Shown here: positions 6,160 to 13,191 of the stretch, piece after piece | How positions within the stretch are numbered: position 1 is the stretch's first letter | How the letters are laid out: each line of letters opens with the position of its first letter | Assembly: GCA_023416135.1 (NCBI GenBank) | Contig: JAEZIF010000371.1 | Coordinates: 1-15,174 of the forward strand | From: Pseudomonadota bacterium | GTDB lineage: Bacteria; Pseudomonadota; Alphaproteobacteria; Reyranellales; Reyranellaceae | DNA: 15,174 nt | Direction: 5' to 3' | Program-made: the position numbers and the translations under genes | The notes under the pieces: model-generated | Database searches by the model: none | Seen by the model: the letters and a program-made list of their open reading frames with translations, nothing else | What the model was told of the DNA's origin: nothing

Positions 6160-7169
6160 TGACCCCGCCCTTTCGTGGAAGCGCCCGCGCGGCGCCGGAA
6201 GCTGGCCAGACGGCTCAGCCAACCGATCATGCCGTCCGGCCGATAGACCGCGATGACCATGATCAGGAATCCGTAAATCAGCAGATCGACATTGCGGCCG
6301 CTTCCCGAGAAGGCGATGCGCGAATACTCCGACAGCGGCACCAGGATCGCCGCCCCCAGGATCGGGCCGAACAGCGTGCCCGTACCGCCGAGGATGGCAA
6401 ACAGCGCCACCAGCACGGAGATATGCAATCCCAATACGCTGAACGGGTCGACAAACAGGACGTACTGCGCTTGGAACATGCCGGCGGCGCCCAGGATGGC
6501 GGCGCTGATCGCCATGGCGACGGACTTGTAGACCTGCGGCGAGAATCCGAGGCTGCGCACCGCCTCCTCGTCGTCGCGCACGGCGCGCAGCAGGAAGCCC
6601 AGACGCGACCGCTCCATGCGCCAGATGCCGAAGGTCACCACGGCCAGCAATCCGAGCGCCAGATAGTAGTACGGCGCTTTGTCGTGATGGAATTGGAAGT
6701 TCAGCCAGCCCTCGGGCCGCACCGGCAGCTCGAGGCCGATCGCCCCACCGACCCAGTCCCACACCGTGAAGACCTGGAACACCGATTCGGCCACCACAAG
6801 CGTGGCAATGACGAAGTAATGACCGCGCAGCCGGAAGCAGGGAATGCCGATGGCGACGGCGCACAGCATCGGTACCACGATCGCCAGCGGCAGGCCGAGC
6901 CATGGATTGACTCCGAACTTCACCGAGAGCACGGCGGAGGTATAGGCGCCGAGGCCATAATAGAGTCCATGGCCGATCGAGATCTGCCCGCCATAGCCGC
7001 CCAGCACGTTCCAGCCCTGCCCCATGGTCGCGAACAGCAGCACCAGCGTGGCCATGCGCAACTCGAAGGGTCGGTCGGCGATGGCCAGCGGCAGGACGAG
7101 CAGGATCGCGCCGACGACGATCAGGGCGCCCAACGGCGCGCGCGAGGATGGGACGGTTTGCGGAACCAT
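6156..7169 (-). CDS. livM: Branched-chain amino acid-type ABC transporter permease LivM
   Basis: One of two inner-membrane permeases of the importer, 337 residues from the ATG at 7167-7169, which lies 2 nt after the livH stop. There are about nine to ten hydrophobic segments. The family hallmark GGYGGQISIGHGLYYGLGAY follows the second segment, and the cytoplasmic coupling region RLGFLLRAVRDDEEAVRSLG contacts the ATPases. The C-terminus carries LGGTGTLFGPILGAAIL and a basic tail. The open frame extends far upstream, but that part overlaps livH and is not used. The stop overlaps the DUF3830 start. The ribosome site is weak (GAAG), consistent with coupling to livH. Confidence 0.95.
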   Translation of the reverse strand: MVPQTVPSSRAPLGALIVVGAILLVLPLAIADRPFELRMATLVLLFATMGQGWNVLGGYGGQISIGHGLYYGLGAYTSAVLSVKFGVNPWLGLPLAIVVPMLCAVAIGIPCFRLRGHYFVIATLVVAESVFQVFTVWDWVGGAIGLELPVRPEGWLNFQFHHDKAPYYYLALGLLAVVTFGIWRMERSRLGFLLRAVRDDEEAVRSLGFSPQVYKSVAMAISAAILGAAGMFQAQYVLFVDPFSVLGLHISVLVALFAILGGTGTLFGPILGAAILVPLSEYSRIAFSGSGRNVDLLIYGFLIMVIAVYRPDGMIGWLSRLASFRRRAGASTKGRGQ

Positions 7170-7171
7170 GG

Positions 7172-8038
7172 CTAGCTTCGTCCGAACAGGCCGCGCGGGC
7201 GCACCAGCACCACGGCAAGATAGAGCAGGTAGACCGGCACATACTTCAGCTCCGAGCTGACGAAGAAGCCGACGACCACCTGCATCAGGCCGATCAGGAC
7301 ACCGGCCAGCAGAGCGCCATGGATCGAGCCGAAGCCGCCCAGCGCCACGGCGACGTAGGCGAGCAGCACGAACACCGCGCCGACGCGCGGGAATATGTAA
7401 TAGAAGTTGGCCAGCAGGGAGGCCGCGACGCCGACGCAGGCCGCGCCCAGCCCCCAGGCAAAGGCGTACATCAGCGATACGTTGATGCCGAGGGTCTCCG
7501 CCGCCTGCGCATCCTGCGAGGCGGCCCTGAGCTGGCGGCCGACCGACGTCCGGAAGACCAGGAGGTACAGCAGCACGGTCGCCAGCGATGCGCCGACGAC
7601 AGCAGCGATCTGGGGAACGGGCAGTACCACCCCGCCGAGCTTGACGACGCCCGACAGCCAGCTGTTGCGCACGGCGAAGTAGTCGGCGCCCATCACGAAC
7701 TGCGCACCGGCCTGCAGGAACACCATCAGGCCGAAGGTGGCGAAGATCTGCGAGTGCATGCTGCCGCGCAGCACGCGACGGATCAGCAGGTAGTAGACGA
7801 CCAGCCCGAAACAGAACATCAAGGCGGCGACGAACGGCAGGCTGACCACCGGGTCGACGCCCCACGTCACGTACGCCAGATAGGTCGCGTACATGCCCAG
7901 CATGATGAACTCGCCATGGGCGAAGTTCACCACGCCCATGACGCCGTAGATCAGCGTCAGGCCGATCGCGATCAGGGCGAAGATGAAGCCCATGCCGAGG
8001 CCGCTCACGAGCAATTGGATGATCAACTGCTCCGACAT
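7172..8038 (-). CDS. livH: Branched-chain amino acid-type ABC transporter permease LivH
   Basis: Partner permease of LivM in the inner membrane, 288 residues, the standard length. It opens with a hydrophobic helix, then GLTLIYGVMGVVNFAHGEF, the LivH hallmark in which NFAHGE is nearly invariant. The central EAA-like coupling loop reads GRQLRAASQDAQAAETLGIN (the usual RAxAxdxxaAxxxGI), and the end has LGGFGSIHGALLAGVLIG. The ATG at 8036-8038 has a GGGGGGAG ribosome site directly upstream. It follows the binding-protein gene by 40 nt, in which I see nothing but that site. Confidence 0.95.
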   Translation of the reverse strand: MSEQLIIQLLVSGLGMGFIFALIAIGLTLIYGVMGVVNFAHGEFIMLGMYATYLAYVTWGVDPVVSLPFVAALMFCFGLVVYYLLIRRVLRGSMHSQIFATFGLMVFLQAGAQFVMGADYFAVRNSWLSGVVKLGGVVLPVPQIAAVVGASLATVLLYLLVFRTSVGRQLRAASQDAQAAETLGINVSLMYAFAWGLGAACVGVAASLLANFYYIFPRVGAVFVLLAYVAVALGGFGSIHGALLAGVLIGLMQVVVGFFVSSELKYVPVYLLYLAVVLVRPRGLFGRS

Positions 8039-8078
8039 GGCTCCCCCCGATCGCGCTCCAACATAGATCCGTCCCGCC

Positions 8079-9335
8079 TCAGCGCCAGGCCGGCCGCGGC
8101 CATACCAGCTTGGCGACCGCGAAGTCCGCCGGCCACACCATCTTCGGCGTGCCGTCGAGGGTCTCCACGAAGATGCCGCGCGTCAGGATGTTCTGGCCGG
8201 TCTTGTCAAACTTCACGCCTTCCCACGGCATGATCAACGCGTCGCCCTTGATGTCGGTGGCGGCGAGCGCGTCGCGGATCTTCTCGCGGTCGGTCGACTT
8301 GGCGCGGTTGATGGCATCGGCCAGGACCATCATGGCGGTGAAAGCGCGGGCCGGCGTGCCGTCCATGTCCTTGCCGTAGCGGTCGCGATACATCTTGGCG
8401 ATCTGGCCGACCAGCGGATTGCGGTCGGCAAGATCGCGCGACCAGTGCTCGCGCACGAAGAAGTAGTTGGAGTCGGCCCCCAGCGCATCGCGGAAGGCAT
8501 TCGATCCGAACGAAGCACCGATCGCCAGGATACCCTGCGGGTTGAAGCCGTACTGCTTGTAGGTGCGCGCGAACAGGATGGCCTCGGCGTCGTACGAGGC
8601 ATGGAACACCGAATCGGGCTTGGCGGCGATCAGCTTCTGCACCTCGCTGGTGACGTCGGCCGTGCCCTGTTGGTAGCCGACCACGATCGACTTCTTGAAT
8701 TCCGGGAACTCGGCGAAATAGCCGTCGACCGACTTGGCGAATTCCTGGCCCCACAGCGTGCTCTCGTGCACGACGGCAATCGACTTGACCGAGTTGTTGT
8801 GCGTCTTGTTGATGTCGCGCAGGAAGGTGAAGAAGTCGCGCGCCTGCGTCCGCGAGCTCGGCGTGGTGCGGAAGAACCAGCGATAGCCACGCTCGGTGAG
8901 AGGCGTCGCTTCCGACTCTCCCGAGACATACGGCGTCTGCAGGCGCTCGGCGACCTGGCTGGACGTCGCCGCCACCGAGCTGTGGAAGGCGCCGACCAGT
9001 GCCGCGACCTTGCGCTGCACGATCAGCCGTTCGGCCTCGGCCGCGCCGGTTTCCGGCGAGCCCTGGTGGTCGGCCGAAATCAGCTCGATCGGTGCGCCGC
9101 CCAGGCCGGGCAAGCCTTCGTCGGCCGCGAGCGGCATCTTCAAGTCGGGATACTTCTTGTTGATGACGTCGACGGCGAGACGGATGCCGTTCAGCGTATC
9201 CTCGCCGGACTTCGCCACCTGGCCGGACAACGGATAGAGCGCGCCGACCTTTACCGGTTCGGCGGCAAATGCCTGCCGACCGACCAACGGCAGCATGGCC
9301 CCAGCTACAACGAGACGACGACGCGTGACTGACAT
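8079..9335 (-). CDS. ABC transporter substrate-binding protein, LivK/HAAT type (Peripla_BP_6)
   Basis: Periplasmic binding protein for the LivHMGF-type importer, 418 residues. The ATG at 9333-9335 has GGGGAG five bases upstream; a longer in-frame start at 9380 is unsupported and would overlap the SDR gene. The signal peptide is short and Tat-like (TRRRLVV at 4-10) with cleavage likely after AFA near residue 24. The mature protein opens VKVGALYPLSGQVAKSGED and continues with NGIRLAVDVINKK, typical of the family. VAALVGAFHSSVAATSSQVAE forms the ligand-side helix. An extra loop rich in Pro and Gly, around residues 58-75, comes before the GGAPIELISADHQG strand. Proteins of this family bind amino acids, amides, aromatic acids and other solutes, so the ligand cannot be named. 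Confidence 0.93.
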   Translation of the reverse strand: MSVTRRRLVVAGAMLPLVGRQAFAAEPVKVGALYPLSGQVAKSGEDTLNGIRLAVDVINKKYPDLKMPLAADEGLPGLGGAPIELISADHQGSPETGAAEAERLIVQRKVAALVGAFHSSVAATSSQVAERLQTPYVSGESEATPLTERGYRWFFRTTPSSRTQARDFFTFLRDINKTHNNSVKSIAVVHESTLWGQEFAKSVDGYFAEFPEFKKSIVVGYQQGTADVTSEVQKLIAAKPDSVFHASYDAEAILFARTYKQYGFNPQGILAIGASFGSNAFRDALGADSNYFFVREHWSRDLADRNPLVGQIAKMYRDRYGKDMDGTPARAFTAMMVLADAINRAKSTDREKIRDALAATDIKGDALIMPWEGVKFDKTGQNILTRGIFVETLDGTPKMVWPADFAVAKLVWPRPAWR

Positions 9336-9357
9336 GACAACTCCCCTTCCCTTACGG

Positions 9358-10119
9358 CTACCCCATGTAGATCCCGCCATTCACGTTGAGCGTGTGGCCG
9401 GTCACGAACGATGCTCCCGCTCCGGCGAGGTACATCACCGCCTGCGACACCTCGCCGACATGCCCGAATCGTGCCAACGGCGTCATCGCCTTCAGGCGCT
9501 GGCGCAGCTCTTCCGGCCAGGCCGCGGTCATGTCGGTCTCGATGTCCGCGGGCGCCACGCAATTGACGCGGATCCGCGATGTCGCGAGGTGCCGGGCGAG
9601 CGACTTGGTCAGCCCGATCATGCCGGCCTTCGAAGCCACGTAGGCCGGGCCGGTCGCGGCGCCGCCGATCTGGCCGGCCACCGAGGCGATGTTCACGATG
9701 CTGCCGCCGCCGCGCGCGCGCATGGAGACGGCCGCCTCGCGGGCACAGAAGAACGCTGCGCGCAGGTTGACCGCGACGATGCGGTCCCATTCCTCCGGCT
9801 CCAAGGTCCAGAGATCACTGCTGTCGACCAGCCCGGCGTTGCAGACGAGCACGTCGATGCCGCCACAGGCGGGAACGACCTCGTCAACCAGGCGGCGCGG
9901 CGCCGCCGGATCGGCGAGCTCGGCAACGAAGCCGTGCACCCTGCGGCCCGATTCGCCGGCCGCGTCGCCGAGCCGTCGTTGCGCCTCTTCCACCGTCGCC
10001 GCCGTCCTGCCGGAAAACGCCACGATCGCTTTCGCTTCGGCGAAGGCGCGCACCAGCTCGAAGCCGATGCCACGCGTGCCGCCTGTCACGAGAACGACTT
10101 TCCCGGCGACGTCGGACAT
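9358..10119 (-). CDS. Short-chain dehydrogenase/reductase (SDR)
   Basis: NAD(P)-dependent oxidoreductase of 253 residues, a classical-length SDR acting in the cytoplasm. The nucleotide-binding motif TGGTRGIG is at 12-19 and the structural NAG at 94-96. The catalytic set is N118 (in VNLRAAF), S146 (NIASVAG), Y160 and K164 (YVASK). The spacing from S146 to Y160 is one residue longer than usual because of GGAATGPAY. After the active site comes VNCVAPADIETDM, and the C-terminus GHTLNVNGGIYMG is typical of the FabG-like group. The residue after the second beta strand is Ser (FSGRT), with an Arg following, so NADP preference is possible but uncertain. A GAGGGA ribosome site overlaps the end of the upstream FAH gene, three bases away, so the pair is coupled. 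Confidence 0.95.
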   Translation of the reverse strand: MSDVAGKVVLVTGGTRGIGFELVRAFAEAKAIVAFSGRTAATVEEAQRRLGDAAGESGRRVHGFVAELADPAAPRRLVDEVVPACGGIDVLVCNAGLVDSSDLWTLEPEEWDRIVAVNLRAAFFCAREAAVSMRARGGGSIVNIASVAGQIGGAATGPAYVASKAGMIGLTKSLARHLATSRIRVNCVAPADIETDMTAAWPEELRQRLKAMTPLARFGHVGEVSQAVMYLAGAGASFVTGHTLNVNGGIYMG

Positions 10120-10122
10120 CGT

Positions 10123-10977
10123 TCAGTCCCTCGCCACCGGATTGTCGAGCACACCGACATGCTCGACCTCGATGCGCAGGCGGTCGCCGGACTTGAGGAA
10201 GATCTTGCGGAAACCGCCGACGCCCACCGGCGTGCCGGTCGACAGTATGTCGCCTGGCCGCAGCGTCACGCGCGCCGACAGGAATTCAATGAGCTGCCAG
10301 ATCGAGAACACCATCATCGAGGTCTCGCCGTCCTGCATGCGCTGGCCGTTGAGATCGGTGGTGAGCCTGAGCTTGTGCGGGTCGACGGCCACCGTGCGGC
10401 TGGCGATCCCCGGCCCGACCGGCGTGCTCTTGTCCAGCGCCTTGCTCGACAGCCAGTCGACGATGCGGTTGTTGCCCAGCATCACCCATTGCAGGTCGCG
10501 CGCCGTCACGTCGTTGACCACCGTGAGGCCGGCGACGTAGCGGGGCGCGTCCTCTTTGCGCACGCGGCACGCTTCCCGGCCGATCATGACGGCAAGCTCG
10601 CCTTCGTAGTCCATCTCCGACGAGATCGGCGGCAGCTGGATCGGATCATGCGGCCCGACCAGCGCCGTCGTCGGCTTCATGAAGATCACCGGGGTCGCCG
10701 GCACGTCGAGGCCGGCCTCCTCCGCGTGCTTCTTGTAGTTGGCGCCGACCAGGTAGACCGATGCGCCGTCATCGACCGGCGGGCCGAGATGGACGCTTGC
10801 CGCCGGATGGCTCTCCAGGCCGGAAAGGTCGAGGGCCTTGGCATCCCAGCCGTCGGGATGAGCCGCAACGAAGTGCGCGACCGTCGGATGACGCGCCCCG
10901 ATGTCGTGCACCCGATCGCCCGCCAGCAGGCCCGTGCGGAGCGGCGACTTCTTGTCCTTTGAAAAACGTACGAGCAT
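10123..10977 (-). CDS. Fumarylacetoacetate hydrolase (FAH) family protein
   Basis: Metal-dependent enzyme of 284 residues from a family that cleaves C-C bonds in diketo acids (acylpyruvases, diketo-sugar-acid hydrolases) or decarboxylates and hydrates oxo-acids. An N-terminal domain of about 70 residues is followed by the FAH core, with VGANYKKHAEE at 77-87 (H84 a catalytic candidate), metal ligands E125, E127 (MDYEGELAVMIG) and D156 (NDVTARD), K179, and the late loop GTPVGVG at 248-254. All expected active-site residues are present. The start at 10975-10977 has AGGGA overlapping the hyuB stop, nine bases away. The adjacent SDR recalls sugar-acid pathways that pair an SDR with this fold, but the neighbours point to another substrate, so I leave it unnamed. 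Confidence 0.94.
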   Translation of the reverse strand: MLVRFSKDKKSPLRTGLLAGDRVHDIGARHPTVAHFVAAHPDGWDAKALDLSGLESHPAASVHLGPPVDDGASVYLVGANYKKHAEEAGLDVPATPVIFMKPTTALVGPHDPIQLPPISSEMDYEGELAVMIGREACRVRKEDAPRYVAGLTVVNDVTARDLQWVMLGNNRIVDWLSSKALDKSTPVGPGIASRTVAVDPHKLRLTTDLNGQRMQDGETSMMVFSIWQLIEFLSARVTLRPGDILSTGTPVGVGGFRKIFLKSGDRLRIEVEHVGVLDNPVARD

Positions 10978-10986
10978 TCTCGATCC

Positions 10987-13191
10987 CTATTCTGCAGCGG
11001 CCGCGACAGGCCACTCGTCGATGCGGAAGTACGGCCGCGGCGCGCCGTCGAGCGCCACCTGCACGTCGACCAGACTGCCGCAGTTGCTGCAGCAGAGCTG
11101 GCGCAGGCGGAAGCGGCCGACGTCGTAGTCCTCGCCACGGACCGGCCCCGCCGTCTTCAGCGGCGCGTTCACTTCGCGCAGGTGCTTCAGGAGGTTGTCC
11201 TGTGGCCGGCAATGGACATGGCCGCACTCGCCGCAGGCCACGGTGTCCTTGTCGAAGTCGATCCTGAGAGTCTCGGCGACGGACCGCCGTCCCGATCCGG
11301 CGAACGTCATGACGACGTCACCGGGATCCGGCGCGACGGACTGCTTCAGCCGGCCCTGCCGCACCTCGACTCGACGCGCCTCGGTGGCCTTCGCGTCGCA
11401 GGCCCCATCGGCGTCGAGGACCACGCCATAGATGTCCGCCGCGGCGCCCGTCGACACGACCTTGCGCCGCACATCCATCGCCACGCGTTCGGGATCGCGA
11501 CGCAGCGGATCGCCGTAGCCGCCGCCGGCCTGCCAGCTGTGGTACCAGACGTCGCCGAGATCCATCGACGACCGCGTGTGCTTGGGCGGCAGGATCTCGA
11601 GCTTGCCTCGGATCCCCTCCAGCGCGTCGGGCAGAGGGGCGCCGTCACGCACGCGCGACGCGATGTCCGTGCCGACGACGCGGGCAATGCGGATCGACGC
11701 CCCCGGCATGCCGCCGCCGATGCCGATGGCGTTCGGCATTTCGGCACCGGTGCCGGCGAACAGGCCCTCCAGGCGATTGTCGGGCGCCTTGTGCACCGTG
11801 TAGGCGAGCTCCGCCGAGCGTCCGCCGCGATAGCGCCCCGGCCCGCCGGAATCCCGCAGATGCCGGCGGAAAAGATAGAGGACGGGGTATTCCGATTCCT
11901 GGTCCTCGATGTTGGGCATGTTGGGCGTCGTGTTGAACACGATGCCCGCCGTATCGACGCCGTCGTCGTAGGTGCGCGCGCCGCCGCCGCCGCCGAAGTG
12001 GCTCATCTCGGTGGCGGCGAAGGGGAAGCCGTGCTGGCTGGTGCCGGCGAAGATCGGCGCCATCGACGTGCCCGACCACACGGCCATCGACTGGTCGCGA
12101 TAACCTTCGTCGGCCAATAGCATCTGCGACAGGCAGCGCCACGAGGCGTCGATCGTGACGATCACTGCCGAGATGGTGGCCATGGCGCAGGGCGCGGGAT
12201 AGGCGCAGTTGTTGACCGTGCCGCTCGTGGTGAGGAGCTCGATGCAGTCGCGGACTCCGCGATTCCACGGGATGTCCCAGCACAGGTTGATGTAGACGGC
12301 CGACAGCACCGCTGCCTGCAAGCCCGAATAGGTCGAGTTGATGAGTCCGCGGGCATTGGGGCTGGTGCCTTCGAAGTCGAAGGTCAGCGCCTCGCCCTTC
12401 TTCGTCATGGTGCAGACGATCTGGTAGATCTTCGTCTCGTGGCCGTCATGGTCGATGTACTGCACGTCGCGCCACACGCCGTCGGGCAGCTCGCGCAGAC
12501 GCTTCCTGAGCTTCTCGCGGGCATGGTCGATCGACTGGGCCATGACCGCCTTCACCGTCTCGACGCCCCAGGTCTCGATCAGCTCGATGATGCGTCGGCG
12601 ACCGGTGTTGAGCGCGGCGACCTGGCCTTTCACGTCGAGGCCGACCAGGGGATCGCGCACCTGGTTCATGATCCAGCGCAGCACGTCCTCGCGCATGGTG
12701 CCTCGGTCCACCAGCTTGACCGGCGGCATGCGCAGGCCCTCCTGGTGCACGTCGACCGCCTTGATCGAGAAGCCGCCGGGATCCATGCCGCCGGTGTCGA
12801 GCTGGTGGCCCGAGGCGCCGATCCAGCCGATCAGCTCGTCCTGCCAGTAGATCGGGGCGACGGTGGCGAAGTCGGGATGGTGAATGGCCCCGAGATAGGG
12901 GTCGTTGCAGATGAAGATGTCGCCATCGTTGATGCCGACGTCGGTGCTGAGCCGCTGGGTGCTGTCGACGATCAGGGGCAGCACGTTGCCCTGCGTCACG
13001 ATGTACGGCCCGACCGAGACCAGCGCGCCGTCCGGCTGCATGATGGCGGTCGCCGCATCGTTGCCCGTGATCAGGACGTTGGAGCCGGAGCACCGCATGT
13101 ACTGGATGCCCATCTCTTCGGTGATGCTGAGAAGGCGGTGGTTCAGCACCTCGAAGGTGACCGGATCGATCCGCGAATTACTGACGGCCAT
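10987..13191 (-). CDS. hyuB: Hydantoinase B/oxoprolinase-family protein with fused Cys-rich C-terminal domain
   Basis: Large subunit acting with HyuA in ATP-dependent hydrolysis of hydantoins or 5-oxoproline, or in related carboxylations. From the ATG at 13189-13191 it has 734 residues. The start overlaps the end of hyuA by 14 nt and has AAGGGAGG upstream. The HyuB domain covers about 7-608: IDPVTFEVLNHRL, the metal-site motif NDPYLGAIHHPD (96-107), GEALTFDFEGTSPNARG and the terminal AGGGYGDPLRRDPERV. Family members usually end soon after this. Here about 125 more residues follow, with C653, C656, C661 and C700, C701, C704 (ACGECGHVHC and CCSNCG), a zinc-ribbon-like tail that recalls the separate gamma subunit of acetone carboxylases. 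The reaction is therefore open between hydrolysis and carboxylation. Confidence 0.93.
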   Translation of the reverse strand: MAVSNSRIDPVTFEVLNHRLLSITEEMGIQYMRCSGSNVLITGNDAATAIMQPDGALVSVGPYIVTQGNVLPLIVDSTQRLSTDVGINDGDIFICNDPYLGAIHHPDFATVAPIYWQDELIGWIGASGHQLDTGGMDPGGFSIKAVDVHQEGLRMPPVKLVDRGTMREDVLRWIMNQVRDPLVGLDVKGQVAALNTGRRRIIELIETWGVETVKAVMAQSIDHAREKLRKRLRELPDGVWRDVQYIDHDGHETKIYQIVCTMTKKGEALTFDFEGTSPNARGLINSTYSGLQAAVLSAVYINLCWDIPWNRGVRDCIELLTTSGTVNNCAYPAPCAMATISAVIVTIDASWRCLSQMLLADEGYRDQSMAVWSGTSMAPIFAGTSQHGFPFAATEMSHFGGGGGARTYDDGVDTAGIVFNTTPNMPNIEDQESEYPVLYLFRRHLRDSGGPGRYRGGRSAELAYTVHKAPDNRLEGLFAGTGAEMPNAIGIGGGMPGASIRIARVVGTDIASRVRDGAPLPDALEGIRGKLEILPPKHTRSSMDLGDVWYHSWQAGGGYGDPLRRDPERVAMDVRRKVVSTGAAADIYGVVLDADGACDAKATEARRVEVRQGRLKQSVAPDPGDVVMTFAGSGRRSVAETLRIDFDKDTVACGECGHVHCRPQDNLLKHLREVNAPLKTAGPVRGEDYDVGRFRLRQLCCSNCGSLVDVQVALDGAPRPYFRIDEWPVAAAAE

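Noticed and set aside
6160..7242. Long in-frame upstream extension of the DUF3830 reading frame
   Set aside because: It runs in another frame through livM and gives an Arg/Gly-rich translation. The ATG at 6157-6159 with a ribosome site and an ATGA overlap is the natural start.
7170..7865. Upstream in-frame extension of livM
   Set aside because: It overlaps livH completely and is not hydrophobic. The ATG at 7167-7169, 2 nt after the livH stop, matches the family N-terminus.
7148..8233. 361-codon open frame on the plus strand opposite livH and livM
   Set aside because: Its composition (His, Gln, Asp, Arg rich) is that of an antisense frame to membrane proteins. There is no ribosome site or domain, and the permeases opposite are clear.
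9295..10962. 555-codon open frame on the plus strand opposite the SDR and FAH genes
   Set aside because: It is the antisense shadow of two well-supported enzymes, with an Arg/His/Asp-rich low-complexity translation and no family motif. High-GC genes leave such frames open.
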